Part shown: piece after piece, positions 39,791-51,914 of the stretch
Numbering within the stretch: the stretch's first letter is position 1
How the letters are laid out: each line of letters starts with the position of its first letter
NCBI GenBank assembly: GCA_964017155.1
Contig: OZ024858.1
Coordinates: forward strand, 22,233,657-22,297,656
DNA from: Oasisia sp. SBJ-2009
Lineage: Eukaryota > Annelida > Polychaeta > Sabellida > Siboglinidae
Direction: 5' to 3'
Length of the DNA: 64,000 nt
Made by a program: the position numbers and the translations under genes
Notes under the pieces: generated by a model
The model's database searches: none
Seen by the model: only the letters and a program-made list of their open reading frames with translations
What the model was told of the DNA's origin: nothing

Positions 39791-41590
39791 TATATAAGAT
39801 GATTGTCTGCACTTTGTTCTGCAGAACGGTATTTTATATGCGAATTGCTGCCTTGTGCTATATTTATGTGTCATGGGTGACAATACAAATACGTCATTAA
39901 ATAAGGTAGGTAACATAGCCTTATTATGCTTGAACATTAGTATGCCGCACATATATTTGTTTATCTGATAGATATTCATTATCTGCAATATTCAAAATAA
40001 AGGCTCTGTGTGGTCAAAAAATCCTACATGACTAATTATGCGCACAATGTTTGTTACAATAATATTATTTTATATGTTTTATCTAGATATACATTCGGGG
40101 CCCTTCTCCAAATAATATTTCCATATAAGTAATATACGGGTAGATAAGCGCATATAATATACAGTAGATTTAGCAATAATCTTTTTTCTAATGTGTTCTT
40201 CACGTTTTTCATAATGTCAATATTCTTAGATATTTTACTACATATATATTTAATGTGAGCACTCCAGTTCAATGTGTTATTTATTATTAAACCCAACAAT
40301 GTTATCTTGTTTGCAGTGTCAATTTTTATGTCATCTATATAAATGTCATTTTTCCTCTCTCTTATAGTTTTTATCTCAGAGTTCATAGCAATTTCCATTT
40401 CATGTATATTGTTACCTTGTATAAAGATACTTGTCATCAGCAAACATGATTGTAAGCATTTTATTAGATAAAGTAGTTAGATCATTTATATAAATAAGAA
40501 AGAGTAAAGGTTCCAAAATTGAACCTTGTGGAACTCCACATGTTATGTTGCTAAGGGTGGATGTTGTTCCTTTTAATTTTACTCGTTGTTGTCTATTACT
40601 TAAGTAAGTTTTTATCCACTGAAGTATGTTTCCTGTAATTCCATAATGAGCTAATTTTTCCAATAAAATCCTATGCTTAACAGTATCAAACGCTTTCGCA
40701 AAATCAAGAAATACACCAATTACATGTTCTTTGTTATCAGTTGGCTTACTAATATTATAAATTAGCACTGAAATAGCCATTTCAGTGGAATAACCTTTCC
40801 TAAATTCAAATTCAGAGATTAGACAAAATGTTATGTTCAGTTATATAATTCATTAATCTAGTATACATTAATCTTTCAAAAACCTTTGGAAATACAGGCA
40901 AAATAGAAATCGGCCTGTGGTTGCCAATTGATATCGTATCCACAGCTTTAAAAACTGGAATTACTTCAGCTATTATTAGTTGATCTGGAACACATCCTTA
41001 ATCAAATGATAAATTTATAATGTGACATAGTGAGTCAAGTAAGTTGGAGAAGGCCTGCTTAAGAATGAAAGGTGTTATTCCATCCCATCCAGGACTAGAA
41101 TTGTTTTAATGATTAATGATTCTTCTTATCTCATCTGGTGTGGCTGGCAGTAGAAACATTGAATTTCTATATACTCCTTTAAGATATTGATTAGGACTCC
41201 CTTGTACAAATGGTATCTCCTCAGCCAACTGTGTACCTATATTCGTAAAATATTAATTAAATTTATCTGTGTTGCTTGTTTTGTTTTGTTAATTTGTCTT
41301 CAATTAGTACCTGGTCTATAGTTGTAACTACTTCTTTCTTTCCAATAATACCCTTTAATATTTTCCATGTTTTTTAAGTTACCCTGTGTGCTTATGAAGC
41401 TCGTGCTGGTAGTATGCTTTTTCTGCTATGGCAATTTAGTTTATTTCTATATCGTTTGAAATTAATTTCGTTGTATACAGTCGGTTTATTTAAGTAATAC
41501 TTATACAACTTGTTTTTGGTTCTAATGGAATGTCTAAATGCCATAGTAATCCATAGTTTATGTGTTTTTGCCCTGATAGTTTTTTAATAA
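39262..41590 (-). mobile_element. 5'-truncated non-LTR retrotransposon in unit C
   Basis: The R2/unit homology stops at about 39,261 and resumes at about 41,590, and the interval between is a minus-strand LINE. Its 3' end lies near 39,275, where the minus strand has AATAAAGCC. Only the reverse transcriptase half is present. The endonuclease is missing, which fits 5' truncation. A TA run (39,756-39,789) sits in the 3' part. The unit A sequence 3,302-4,540 has no equivalent here. Confidence 0.8.
40054..41420 (-). pseudogene. Non-LTR reverse transcriptase (broken)
   Basis: Reading the minus strand: RPISILPVFPKVFERLMYTR near 40,880, then STEMAISVLIYNISKPTD, FLDFAKAFDTVKH, GVPQGSILEPLLFLIYIND and the catalytic box FADD (usually YADD or FADD) near 40,445. 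The thumb region follows in another frame (40,054-40,443, with LLGLIINNTLNWSAHI). The order and motifs are those of a jockey/CR1-type RT. At least one frameshift near 40,430 and stops upstream of 40,780 make it non-functional. Confidence 0.9.
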
Positions 41591-41766
41591 GTATTCTGCG
41601 AAATTAGTCACTTCTTGTTGATCAACTATAATTATAATAGTGAATCTATATCGACATCTACCGACAACTCTGTTTACATTTTTCTTCATAGTAATAGTGC
41701 AACAACCAACAGCCACATCAATGGAAATTTATAATGGTGAAGGTTGATGAAGTGCAGCGATGCACA
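41590..41766. repeat. Unit C, middle part
   Basis: It matches unit A 4,540-4,705 (ATTATAATAGTGAATCTAT and ATAATGGTGAAGG) up to the point where the Harbinger element interrupts the sequence that reads continuously at 4,706-4,730 in unit A and at about 24,380 in unit B. Confidence 0.8.
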
Positions 41767-42256
41767 ATGCCCCTATTCAACATGGACCACGATTCCCACG
41801 AATCGATACGAATTGATAAATGTTAGGATTCTAGGTGAATCGTAATCAGTTCGTGGAGTTCTTAACTGATCCGTATTTATTCGTAGTCAGTTCTTTCAAT
41901 ACTTGAGCGGTCGGGAATTCGTGGTAAAAGCTTTGAGATGTTCAAAATGTTGGCCACGTAGTCCCGATTCCCCAAAATCGTAGTTAATTTGTAACAAATT
42001 CGTAGTGCATTCTTAAGCATCGTAACTGAATCGTAATAGATTCGTAGCCATTCGTAGGTATTCTTACCTCATTCAGAGATTCGTGAATTCGTGGCTTGAC
42101 CTTGAATAGGCTACGAATCTGTCACGAATCCCACGAATACACGCCGAAGCAAGTACGAAACAAGTAAAAACTATCTACGAATTCACGATAGCGTACGAAG
42201 CAGCCGCGAATCCCACGAACCAATCACGAGTCAGCTACGATTGCCGGCGAATTGGG

Positions 42257-42264
42257 TATATAAG
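42257..42264 (+). promoter_or_regulatory. TATA box of the Harbinger accessory gene
   Basis: TATATAAG lies 58 bases before the ATG at 42,322, inside the element's subterminal region. It fits a Pol II core promoter of the transposon. Confidence 0.5.
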
Positions 42265-42321
42265 GAGTTTAACATTCTATTTCAAGTCATTTGAGAAGAC
42301 GAACTCCACGAGATCAGCAAG

Positions 42322-42816
42322 ATGCCAAGAAAAGAAGCTGCAGGCAAGGGCAAGGGGACAGGGAAGACCAGCAAGAGAACCAGGGAAGAGGGAGAAGAAA
42401 TACTCACCCCTCTATCTGCAGAAGAACCTCGAAGTGGAGGAACATGTGGCGGATTCAGCAGCAGAGTCAGTGGCTGCTCAGTCAGTGGCTGGTGATATTG
42501 GTGATGATGAACTATAGCAGCTTCTTCCCGGAGAAGGAGGTGAAGATACTGACTACATTTTTGAGGGAGGCCGATACCATGGACTCGGAGCTGCACTACT
42601 GCAAAGATCGCCAGGAAAAGCTGTTACAAATCCTGCAAGCCCCTAGCTGTTGAGGCCAAGGTCCCCCACCCAGGGTGGTTAAAGTTCGCGGAGTACATCG
42701 GGTATGTTTTTCAAAAGTTGCCCCAGTCCATATACCGCGACGTACAGAAGGCCATGTTTGACCTTCTGTACAACGCTGAGAAACAAGCAGATCTGGACGC
42801 AGGAAAAAGATACTGA
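42322..42816 (+). pseudogene. Harbinger accessory DNA-binding protein (MADF/BESS-like), broken
   Basis: It starts MPRKEAAGKGKGTGKTSKRT, a basic N-terminus. Another frame gives KEVKILTTFLRE and ELHYCKDRQEK, resembling the Myb/MADF-like N-terminal domain of Harbinger accessory proteins. A third frame gives GWLKFAEYIGYVFQKLP and QKAMFDLLYNAEKQ, resembling a BESS motif, ending at TGA 42,816. In Harbinger elements this protein binds the ends and helps carry the transposase to the nucleus. At least two frameshifts disable it. The match is by pattern, so the domain names are tentative. Confidence 0.65.
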
Positions 42817-42995
42817 TGGAAATGGCCCTCACACCAGTTGACGCTCTGGTCACAGAGACCTCGACACCAACCACTGAGTGTGACATGTCCACAGTCTCCA
42901 CCCCTTAGACCGTGTGCTTAGCTGTGTGCTACTTAGACTTTTTGCTTTTAGCTGTGTGATTTTAATGATATGTTTCTGTGTTTTATGTTTTTGTA

Positions 42996-43229
42996 TATGA
43001 TATGATATGATATGATATGATATGATATGATATGATATGATATGATATGATATGATATGATATGATATGATATGATATGATATGATATGATATGTTATGT
43101 TATGTTATGTTATGTTATGTTATGTTATGTTATGATATGATATGATATGATATGATATGATATGATATGATATGATATGATATGATATGATATGATATGA
43201 TATGATATGATATGATATGATATGATATG
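42996..43229. repeat. (TATGA)n pentanucleotide array
   Basis: About 234 bases of TATGA with a central block of TATGT units (43,091-43,131). It separates the two convergent Harbinger genes, followed by A+T-rich sequence with AATAAAATA that could serve as a poly(A) signal for the plus-strand gene. Confidence 0.97.
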
Positions 43230-43498
43230 TAAATATTTCTGTTTTTCAGTATTTCTGTTTTTTATTTTTATATAATAAAATATATAATAAAATATTTTAA
43301 CATCAAAATATCAACAGTCGTCATTCAATTAACATTAATTCCTGCTAGCCTCTTTTGTCACGGAATCGAACTGTTAAAATAGGCCTTAAGATCGTCCCTC
43401 GTCGCTTTGCCCACACGATTGTCTCTGTTGGGTGTCTGGGACTGGGGTATCTCCTCCACCTGTTGGTCTCCCCTCCATGCACCAGGGATGATGTTGTG

Positions 43499-44586
43499 TT
43501 ACTCATCCTCCCGGTCCACCTCTGCATTTGCAATGGCAGGGAACTTGATCTTCAGTAAGTTGTGGAGGATGACTCCTGTCTCCACCAGTAACCGCACTAC
43601 ATTAGGTCCTTGTTCCAGGGTGTCCAGGAAGCATCTCCATCTGTTAGCCAGTATTAAGAAATCATTCTCCACTACACGTCTGCGCCTGGAAATTCTGTAG
43701 TTGGCCACCATCATATCATTGTCCAGACCCCTCCTGCCATAGGGTTTCATGAAAAAATTCCTCATAGGAAAGACATCATCCTCCAAGATGTAGTAGGGTG
43801 TGTCTCTTTCATTATTGGGCAGGGGATCGCTGTTAGGGAGGTTTATGGTGTTGTCAATAATGCACTCTTTCAGTTCTGAAGCAGCAAACAGCTGTCCGTC
43901 GGATTGATGATCTTCTCCACCAGTGTCTATCCAGATAAACGTATAATCTGCACCCACCAGGGCCAGCAGCACCACGGAGAAAAAAACCTTTGTTATAGAA
44001 CACACTGCATGAGTTGTGTGGTTTCCTGATGGTTATGTGCTTGCCATTCAAGGCCCCCAGGGCATGAAGAACATTCCACCGGTCCTTGGCAGTGGCATGA
44101 CGTCATCCTTCAGCTTCTGTATGATAGCCTGATAGACATCATGCACACTCCATACCACTGTGCTGTAGCCACATCGGAAGTCATACTGGAGGGTGTGACA
44201 CTGGTCTCCTGTAGCTAGGTGTCTGAGGGTCATGGCCAGCTTCATTCCGGCATCAAGGGCTGGTCTCATGTGGGTGTCCCTCCTCCCGATGATTGGGCTA
44301 ATCCTGTTGAGTAGCTCATCAAACATGTGGGGTGGCTGTCTCACATAGTTGGCAAAGGCATTTTCATCTTCGACCCTCAGCTTGTAGTGACCAAATTCTA
44401 GTGACCATATTCTAGCCTTCTAGCTGGTGTCAGCCACGGTCTAACCCACCGCCTGGTGGCTCTTCTCTTTCTTCTTCGAAGAAGCAGTCTCCTAGCTAGT
44501 ATCAGAAGCTGGTGTTGATACTCCAGTTCCAGGGCCAGTACTACAGCTGCTCTACGTTCAACATCTATTTTGGAACTGATGCCCAA
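43499..44586 (-). pseudogene. PIF/Harbinger DDE transposase, broken
   Basis: The minus-strand segments in order: basic N-terminus (44,398-44,586), FDELLNRISPIIGRRDT and LAMTLRHLATGDQ (44,048-44,344, helix-turn-helix region), [14 protein letters not shown] (43,990-44,051), then the DDE core (43,499-44,005). The catalytic acids are all visible: [14 protein letters not shown] (first D), LEDDVFPMRNFF (second D) and RRRRVVENDFLILANRW (E). The usual length is 350-400 aa and the pieces sum to about that. Frameshifts near 44,390, 44,045 and 44,000 break it, but the catalytic half is intact. Confidence 0.9.
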
Positions 44587-44600
44587 GCAGGGGTGAGGGC

Positions 44601-44609
44601 CTTTTTATA
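44601..44609 (-). promoter_or_regulatory. TATA box of the Harbinger transposase
   Basis: On the minus strand TATAAAAAG lies just upstream of the transposase reading frame (start region 44,586). It mirrors the TATA box of the accessory gene at the other end, so each gene had its own inward-facing promoter. Confidence 0.45.
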
Positions 44610-44928
44610 CCTATATTGAGGGAAAATCCCACGAATGGTCAAGAATAGGCAATAATTCAATTTTAATCGTACCTGATTCGTAGATGCATTCGGCATATTC
44701 TTAACTGATTCTTAACTGATTCATATACGTTCGTGCAGTATTCGTAATCGATTCTTGTAAATCGTAGTGAATTCTTTACAATATTTGATCGATTCGAGCC
44801 GAATCCCACGAATGTTCGTAACTCTATCGTACCTGTATCGTAACAGAATCGTAGAGCGTCACGATTTGGACAAGAAATTTGCAAAAATTCCACTCGTCGG
44901 ATTCGCGGTTTATGTGGAATAGACACAT

Positions 44929-45257
44929 AACGTAGGTTGATTGTGTGCGCATTCAAGATTATTTCGGGTACTGTTTTGTAACTGATACAGTCTAGCCCAG
45001 GCTGACTCACTGATTTTAATCATAGTTTGCACTGAGTCACTTGGTTTCATTTCATACCTTATCATGGGCGTTATTCGTTAACATAATTTAATAATTACAA
45101 ACCCTGTACTGATAACATATTTCGTAAACAAGTTGCGATACAATAGTGTTTGCCTTGTTTCGTAGTTTGTGTGGACGCTGGCCAATGCCTCGCATACCTT
45201 GCTTTATACACATGCAACAATTTTTGTCAGGCTCTCAACTATGCCCGGGGCGACAAC
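44929..45257. repeat. Unit C, 3' part with R1 left half
   Basis: It matches unit A 4,716-5,040. The unit sequence (CATTCAAGATT, GTTTGCACTGAGTCAC) continues into R1 (CATACCTTGCTTTATACACA) up to GGCGACAAC, where a 1.3 kb insertion splits R1. Confidence 0.8.
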
Positions 45258-46556
<1,299 letters not shown>

Positions 46557-46565
46557 GGCGACAAC

Positions 46566-47059
46566 ATATTTCACACAGATATTAAGTTGGCCCATTACTT
46601 CCGATTTTTGACTATCTTAGAACTACTTGTGCATGGTGATAAACAATCGCAAAGTAGGACATCCACACAGCTTGTTAATAATATGTACACCGAGTATTTG
46701 TATTGATTTATATTTATTGACAATAGTAGTTGATAACGTAAAACATTTCAGTACCAGACGGTGACATAGATACCCAGGTGGTACGTCCGGGTGAGCAGGT
46801 TTATCTGTCACCTGCTGCTCGCGCCCTTAGGCCTGATCGCTTCAAGTTGGTAATTATGACGTGCTGCCCTGTATTGTGCTGATACCGCCTAGACGAGGAG
46901 CTTGTAATGGCTATGTACACGAAAAAAGGTTCCTGACAGATGCTATTGACGTACACGTCAAATGTTTTCAATTTGCTACTTCCTATATTAGAAGAACGCG
47001 TCTTGTTGTGACTCTTCCGATGAAAAAAACCAGGTTATGTATGGGGAACGAGACCTCAA
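46566..47059. other. R1 right half, then unannotated sequence
   Basis: R1 continues to about 46,663 (CTACTTGTGCATGGTG). After that the homology to units A and B ends. The rest, to 47,059, has no ORF or element that I can name. Confidence 0.55.
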
Positions 47060-47155
47060 ACTGTCGACACTGCAATAGGCCTACGTGGAGTTGAAACCCA
47101 ACCTACAGCCCCGCTAGCGGCACTACCAGCAAACTACTCTGCCACCTCTTCCCGT
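47060..47155 (-). repeat. Possible tRNA-like SINE head
   Basis: The minus strand reads GTGGCAGAGTAGTTTGCTGG and, about 35 bases later, GGTTGGGTTTCAACTCC. These resemble an A box and a B box with one inserted T. No second SINE part or target duplication was found. Confidence 0.35.
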
Positions 47156-47356
47156 GTCAATTATGCGTCATAAAAACTACACATATTAAAATAAATAAAG
47201 GCTGCACATATTCGTGTTACTGTTTACCACTAATTCTACATACATTTATTCCTTCTGAGAATTATCAATAAATACAAACAAGCAACGAATGTAAAAGGTA
47301 TGTAGGGGCTTACACAAAGCAAAACCTATGGGGTCTTCCTTGGAAAAAGGGTGGGG

Positions 47357-47362
<6 letters not shown>

Positions 47363-47451
<89 letters not shown>

Positions 47452-47477
47452 CACACACACTCCCAAACACACACATA

Positions 47478-47539
<62 letters not shown>

Positions 47540-47550
47540 CGCGCGCACAC
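47363..47550. repeat. (TA)n and (CA)n arrays
   Basis: TA run 47,363-47,448 followed by an interrupted CA run 47,451-47,550 ending in GCGCGC. Open frames here are translated repeats. Confidence 0.97.
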
Positions 47551-47719
47551 ACAGACTAGTTTACCCCTTTGTCCATTTACTGTCGATTGACCCTGCTACT
47601 CCCATGTTGCATAAAAAAATATACCCCGAAGGCAGTGAGGTGAAGACGTGCGCAAATCCAGGTCGCCGAAGGCAATTTGTTTCGTAACGTTGCTAGCGAA
47701 ACGCATGCGTGGAAGGCGG

Positions 47720-47728
47720 TATAAATAG
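47720..47728 (+). promoter_or_regulatory. Strong TATA box, candidate Pol II promoter
   Basis: TATAAATAG within GCGGTATAAATAGAGGG is a near-consensus TATA box. The surrounding 47,600-47,860 is more GC- and CpG-rich than its neighbours and not recognisably repetitive. A transcript start is expected near 47,750, and a splice donor follows at 47,858. It could belong to a host gene lying beyond the recognisable features or to an LTR. No coding exon was found. Confidence 0.5.
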
Positions 47729-47749
47729 AGGGTGCCTGTCGGAGAGCTC

Positions 47750-47857
47750 CGTACTGGTAGCAAGTCGCCCTGTCACCAAGGAACACAATATCTTTTTCGA
47801 GTCACAAGTCATCGGCAATCTGATCAGCAAAGTCCGCACTAAATATCAGCATTCGGG
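47750..47857 (+). other. Candidate 5' non-coding exon
   Basis: It runs from the expected start, about 30 bases after the TATA box, to a consensus splice donor (GGG|GTGAGT, intron from 47,858). No ATG occurs in it, so it would be 5'UTR. Downstream lies microsatellite and inverted R2, consistent with intron sequence. Confidence 0.3.
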
Positions 47858-47888
47858 GTGAGTTTTGTCATTGTACCGATATATGTGT

Positions 47889-47890
47889 GA

Positions 47891-47934
<44 letters not shown>

Positions 47935-47966
47935 GCGTGTTGTGTGTGTGTGTGTGTGCGTGCGAG
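47889..47966. repeat. GCAC and GT microsatellites
   Basis: (GCAC)n 47,889-47,935 followed by a GT-rich run, abutting the inverted R2 copy. Confidence 0.95.
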
Positions 47967-48345
47967 CAATTTTAAATTAATTGGGCGCTGTAGGTATTCG
48001 ATTTATAGTATTATTATTATGAAATGTGTCTGTCAAGTGGACACATTTCACCTTTGTGAGCACATTATGTTAATATATAGGCGTGACCGGGGCTAGTTGT
48101 AAAAACACAATTCAGTACTGCGGGTGGGTTCCTTAACAGATCGAAATTGTTCATGTCAAAGTATGCCCACACATCTAGCGTATTACACATTAATGGTGTA
48201 ATGAGTTATATGAGGTGTTCTAAAGCGTTACAATTTAGCCCAATACGGGTCAAGTTGTACCAGCATACGGGGTAAATTTTAACATTAATGTAATTGTAAT
48301 GTTTTAGCACTGGGGCAAATTTTAACGATATAGAAAATCGCTGCT
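47967..48345 (-). repeat. Inverted copy of repeat R2
   Basis: Reading the minus strand gives the same order as 3,056-3,510: ACACCACTAAT-like, GCCCCGGT-like and ATAGCGCCCAATTAAT-like blocks, with clear divergence. It is bounded on both sides by GCAC/GT microsatellite, and in unit A R2 is also preceded by a CA run (3,047-3,056). The CA-type run may therefore be part of the repeat's end. Confidence 0.7.
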
Positions 48346-48405
48346 AGATCATGTAAACTCTTTGTTAACATTTTTAAAATAATTTGTAGCGTAATCTGCA
48401 TTATC

Positions 48406-48467
48406 GCACGCGTGCGTGCGTGCGTGTGTGCGTGCGTGCGTGCGTGCGTACGTGCGTGCGTGCGTGC

Positions 48468-48541
<74 letters not shown>
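48406..48541. repeat. (GCGT)n and (GT)n arrays
   Basis: GCGT array to about 48,472, then GT to 48,541. The reading frames are spurious. Confidence 0.97.
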
Positions 48542-48544
<3 letters not shown>

Positions 48545-48636
48545 ACAATGCAGAAAACAAATGGGAAAGTAGAGTATTTTATCTGCTCCCCAACTGATAT
48601 CACAGTCAGGAAATATTCATATTTTTGACATAGGGA

Positions 48637-48690
48637 GTAAAGTGTAAAAAGCGCTTTGAGCAATCCTAGAGATTGAAAACTGCGCTAACT
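48637..48690 (+). repeat. SINE tail fragment
   Basis: GGGAGTAAAGTGTAAAAAGC and GCTTTGAGCAATCC...GAAAACTGCGCTA match the 3' part of the SINE at 14,834-15,162. No tRNA head is attached, so it is truncated. Confidence 0.6.
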
Positions 48691-49271
48691 AACACAACTA
48701 CACCGTCATTGGCTATTTTGTATTCTTCATAATAAAACAAGAAATACGTATGTCAATATTGTGAACTTGTTGCTAAATCTGGCTGTAGGCATCTGTCTGA
48801 AAGCGCACACACAAACCGATATTATAATACTTTTCTGCGAACTTCTATCAGGCCGCTTAGCGCGAAATCGGGAGAGGGAAGTAAAGGTGGAGGAGGAGGG
48901 GGACTACAAGGGGGACTACAAGGGGGACTACCAGGGGGACTACAAGGGGGACTACAAGGGGGACTACAAGGGGGACTACAAGGGGGACTACAAGGGGGAC
49001 TACAAGGGGGACTACAAGGGGGACTACAAGGGGGACTACAAGGGTGACACGAGTATCAATTGTGCTTACGACTACTACTACTACTATTACTAACACTGTT
49101 TATATAAAGAAACTAATATAGTTGTGTTGCTGTTGATGTGAATGTCTACCACGTGAATTTCCCATTTGGGAAAATTAAACTTCATTGTATTGTAATGCCC
49201 ACATACGGGGCAAAGCGCCCAAATTGGATGATAATTAATCACATAACAAAACATATTATTCGAATCTTGTC
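48691..49271. repeat. 12-bp minisatellite and flanks
   Basis: About twelve units of GGGGACTACAAG (48,897-49,043) with little variation. The frame stays open and reads GDYK repeats, but there is no upstream gene structure, so I treat it as a minisatellite. Flanks show nothing further. Confidence 0.85.
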
Positions 49272-50328
49272 AATTCAATTCAATTCAATTCAATTCAATA
49301 ACTTTATTCCGGAACATTACGTCCATATAAAAACCTAAAGTATGACTAATAACTATATACATAAAGCATTTTCCGCCAATGGCGACACAGTGGTGAAGTA
49401 TACAGAGCATCACTATTCATGATACTCCGTAGTATCTGTACACATTTTTTCTAATAAACATTTTACATGTGGGTAAGCCTCTTGATACAAACATATAACT
49501 CGCACTACAATCTCGAGGTTCATTGCATAAAAATCGAAACACATTATTGTATGTTACATACAGTTTTCTCATTGACTCTGCTCTATAGCAGAACCACAGC
49601 TGGCATGTATACAAAGAAGTACAGTAGGGTTTAAATAAAGTACATTTTACAGATCCTGTACACATGTAAAACTTTCGGATCAGGGCATTACCCTGAGCAT
49701 ACATTTTCTTGTATTGCCTAGATATGTCATCATTGTCGCATAGATCTTCTGTGATAATATGCCCAAGATATTCACCATTTAGCAAAAAGTTTGGAATGTG
49801 GATATCTTTGAACCTTTTACAAGAAAATATCATAACGTTACTTTTGGTACTATTGTATTTAATATCATGTTCTATACCATACTCTGAACACACAGATAAT
49901 AACATTGATAAACCCATAGATGAAGGTGCCATGAGCACTAAATCATCAGCAATTTTCAAATGATTAATTAACGAGGAACCTATTATACATCCAGCATTTA
50001 CATTGTTTAATTTGTTACTGAGATCATCCATCTAAATACAAAAAAGATAAGGTGAGAGACGCACCCCGTTAGTAACAGAAAAGTTGTTGGACATGATATT
50101 TTTCCAACGTACATACATTTTTTGAGTAGTATACAAACATATTAAAATCCTAACTATATATACGGGTATGCCTCGCTTTATAAGTTTTTCAAATAGAACA
50201 TAATGATTTACACGGTCAAAAACTTTGGATGCATCCAAAACACATGAGTATGCATTACTATTCAAACTCCTATATTTCTGTACAGCCTCTTTGAAGGCAT
50301 ATATACACATGTCAGATTTACAGAACAT
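49272..50328 (-). mobile_element. 5'-truncated LINE with (TTGAA)n tail
   Basis: On the minus strand the 3' end reads AATAAAGTTATTGAATTGAA and continues as (TTGAA)n to about 49,272, a short-repeat tail typical of L2/CR1-related LINEs. Upstream is a reverse transcriptase fragment. The 5' edge near 50,330 is not marked by a clear duplication. Confidence 0.8.
49417..50328 (-). pseudogene. Non-LTR reverse transcriptase with one in-frame stop
   Basis: One minus-strand frame reads SCVLDASKVFDRVNH (catalytic box with D), then VTNGVRLSPYLFCI, a stop codon where tyrosine is expected, and MDDLSNKLNN. It continues with NHLKIADDLVLMAPSS (YADD box with isoleucine for tyrosine) and the thumb region to 49,417. 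A GG pair also seems lost from the usual GVRQGG..LSPYLF. The EN domain is absent. Apart from the stop and the IADD change, the frame is open for 304 codons, so it decayed recently. Confidence 0.88.
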
Positions 50329-50330
50329 GT

Positions 50331-51049
50331 AAATCTAACATAGTTACTGAGATATTATAGATATTTGTAGGTATACTGCTTTAAACAGCCAGCTGTTGTG
50401 ACGGAATGGGTTACAATGGGCGCTATATCCCCACCCTACTCCAATAGGGGGCACATGAGTAAACAGCAGCATAACTAAAAAACAATATTATAGTTGGAGA
50501 TTCCGTACCTTTTACGAAACACATGCGTACATTTTATTCTTCCGCTATTGACTAGTGCTTTTGCAACAGTAGTTTATTCAGTTACGCTTTAAACAGGAAA
50601 TTAAACACTATCAAACGTTACTCAAAGCCCTTGAATCCGATGTCCCCATTGGTCTTTCTCCGGTGTGGCACACCAGATTTAACAGTGAAGCCTGTCACAC
50701 TGTCATACATGCGTGGTCTGCATCATTCGATTTTGTACGAGTAGCAACTAGAGTTTTTAATGTAAGAATTAGGCGAACGTTTCGCATTTCCACAGTTTCT
50801 TTCAAGCACTACTTTGCTTAATTAGTCCAAATAAAACATAACACAAAAAATAGATAGAAAGAGGCAACATTCACGCTAAATACTGGTCGATAAGTGAAGC
50901 CCTAACTATAATAAATACCTCAGGAGCTATAGATGATAAAGTAAAAATCAGGGCCTGAAAATGACGTAGTCGAAGAAAAAAGGCGATGATTAAAATCAAC
51001 ACACATGTCAACACCTCTCAGCTGGCAAGCAGCGATACAGCACCAGAGG
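50331..51049. other. Mostly unannotated; one headless frame
   Basis: A plus-strand frame without ATG is open from 50,573 to the TAA at about 50,821 and includes LLKALESDVPIGLSPVWHTR and TRVFNVRIRRTFR. I do not recognise it. The ending resembles a frame at 51,580-51,650 (TRVFDVSNCRTFR), so both may come from one old repeat. Confidence 0.4.
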
Positions 51050-51290
51050 CAAAAATCAAGCCCAGGAAGTTCAAAGAAAAATCACGGCCCAGCCGATATC
51101 TTTCGCCAAACATCGCGACGTGTTGCATAGTAACTACGAAATCTACTTGAAAAATCAAGTCTACAACTCATGCGTACTTCCGACAATGTCATGTGGCGTG
51201 GGAACATGGACACCTACTAGCCAGACCAAGAAGAAGCTAACAGCCTCACAAACAAATATGGAAAGAAGTGGAGTGAAACGTTTTAACAAC
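51050..51290 (+). pseudogene. LINE RT thumb-region fragment
   Basis: The plus strand reads NQVYNSCVLPTMSCGVGTWT then TKKKLTASQTNMERS. This matches the widespread K.VFDQCVLPVMTYGAETW...KKL...Q..MER motif of RTE-like reverse transcriptases. It is a short, 5'-truncated scrap. Confidence 0.8.
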
Positions 51291-51914
51291 TATATCTAAT
51301 TTGCCTTATATATTTATGTTAACTCTCGATAAATAGCACAAGTGACTCTAGATTTGTACCTCGCTATCACGTGGAACGACCGCATAACAAGAGGGCGAAA
51401 CAGAAAACAAAGCGTGAATCAGGAATGGGTACGGCAGTACCCTTCCTAATATGAATGGAATAGAAATTCCTGACCCCTATTGCGAATCCGAAATACGGCA
51501 GCGATTGGAAATAGCTACAGACATGTGCTATACCATTTTGGAAAGCCCAGAGCATGTCTCAAACTATTAAATCAGTCGATTTTTGATTTTCGTCCCTCAA
51601 CTAGAGTTTTCGATGTTTCAAACTGTCGGACGTTCAGAAATGCAACGGCTCTACCCGCCGCCCCCTTTTTAACAAATGGATCGGCTGGTGACGTGTTGGC
51701 TAGCGTCCTGAAAACTCCGTAGTGTGGCGCGACCATTTTCTATTATACTATCCGCGTAAGAAGCGACTGGCTGGATCACATGGTCTCGGAAAACGGCGTG
51801 TTTCTCGCTATGCATACTAATTTTGTTTACTGTTAACATTGTTATCGACCAATGAATGCCTTCAGAAGAAGATCAACAGGAAAAATACGTTGGCTTCGCG
51901 GGTAAATGAATAAA
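51291..51914. other. No recognised gene
   Basis: It includes the frame 51,580-51,722 noted above. Otherwise no family signature, TIR pair or RNA motif was found. Confidence 0.45.

Larger units (their letters stand above)
41767..44928. mobile_element. PIF/Harbinger DNA transposon
   Basis: The imperfect TIRs share CTATTC..ACAT..ACC.CGA.TCC.ACGA (left from 41,773; right, inverted, ending 44,922). Long subterminal regions repeat CGAATC/ACGAATC motifs in both orientations, possible transposase binding sites. The interior encodes two convergent broken genes: a DNA-binding accessory protein (plus) and the DDE transposase (minus). A (TATGA)n array lies between them. Units A and B keep the empty site. 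The exact target duplication could not be resolved. Terminal position is accurate to within a few bases. Confidence 0.88.

Noticed and set aside
48895..49045. CRISPR-like array
   Set aside because: Units are contiguous without spacers, and the window is eukaryotic. The same applies to every tandem array here.
48761..49093. Protein with GDYK repeats
   Set aside because: A 12-bp minisatellite stays open by arithmetic. No promoter, splice context or conserved flanking domain.
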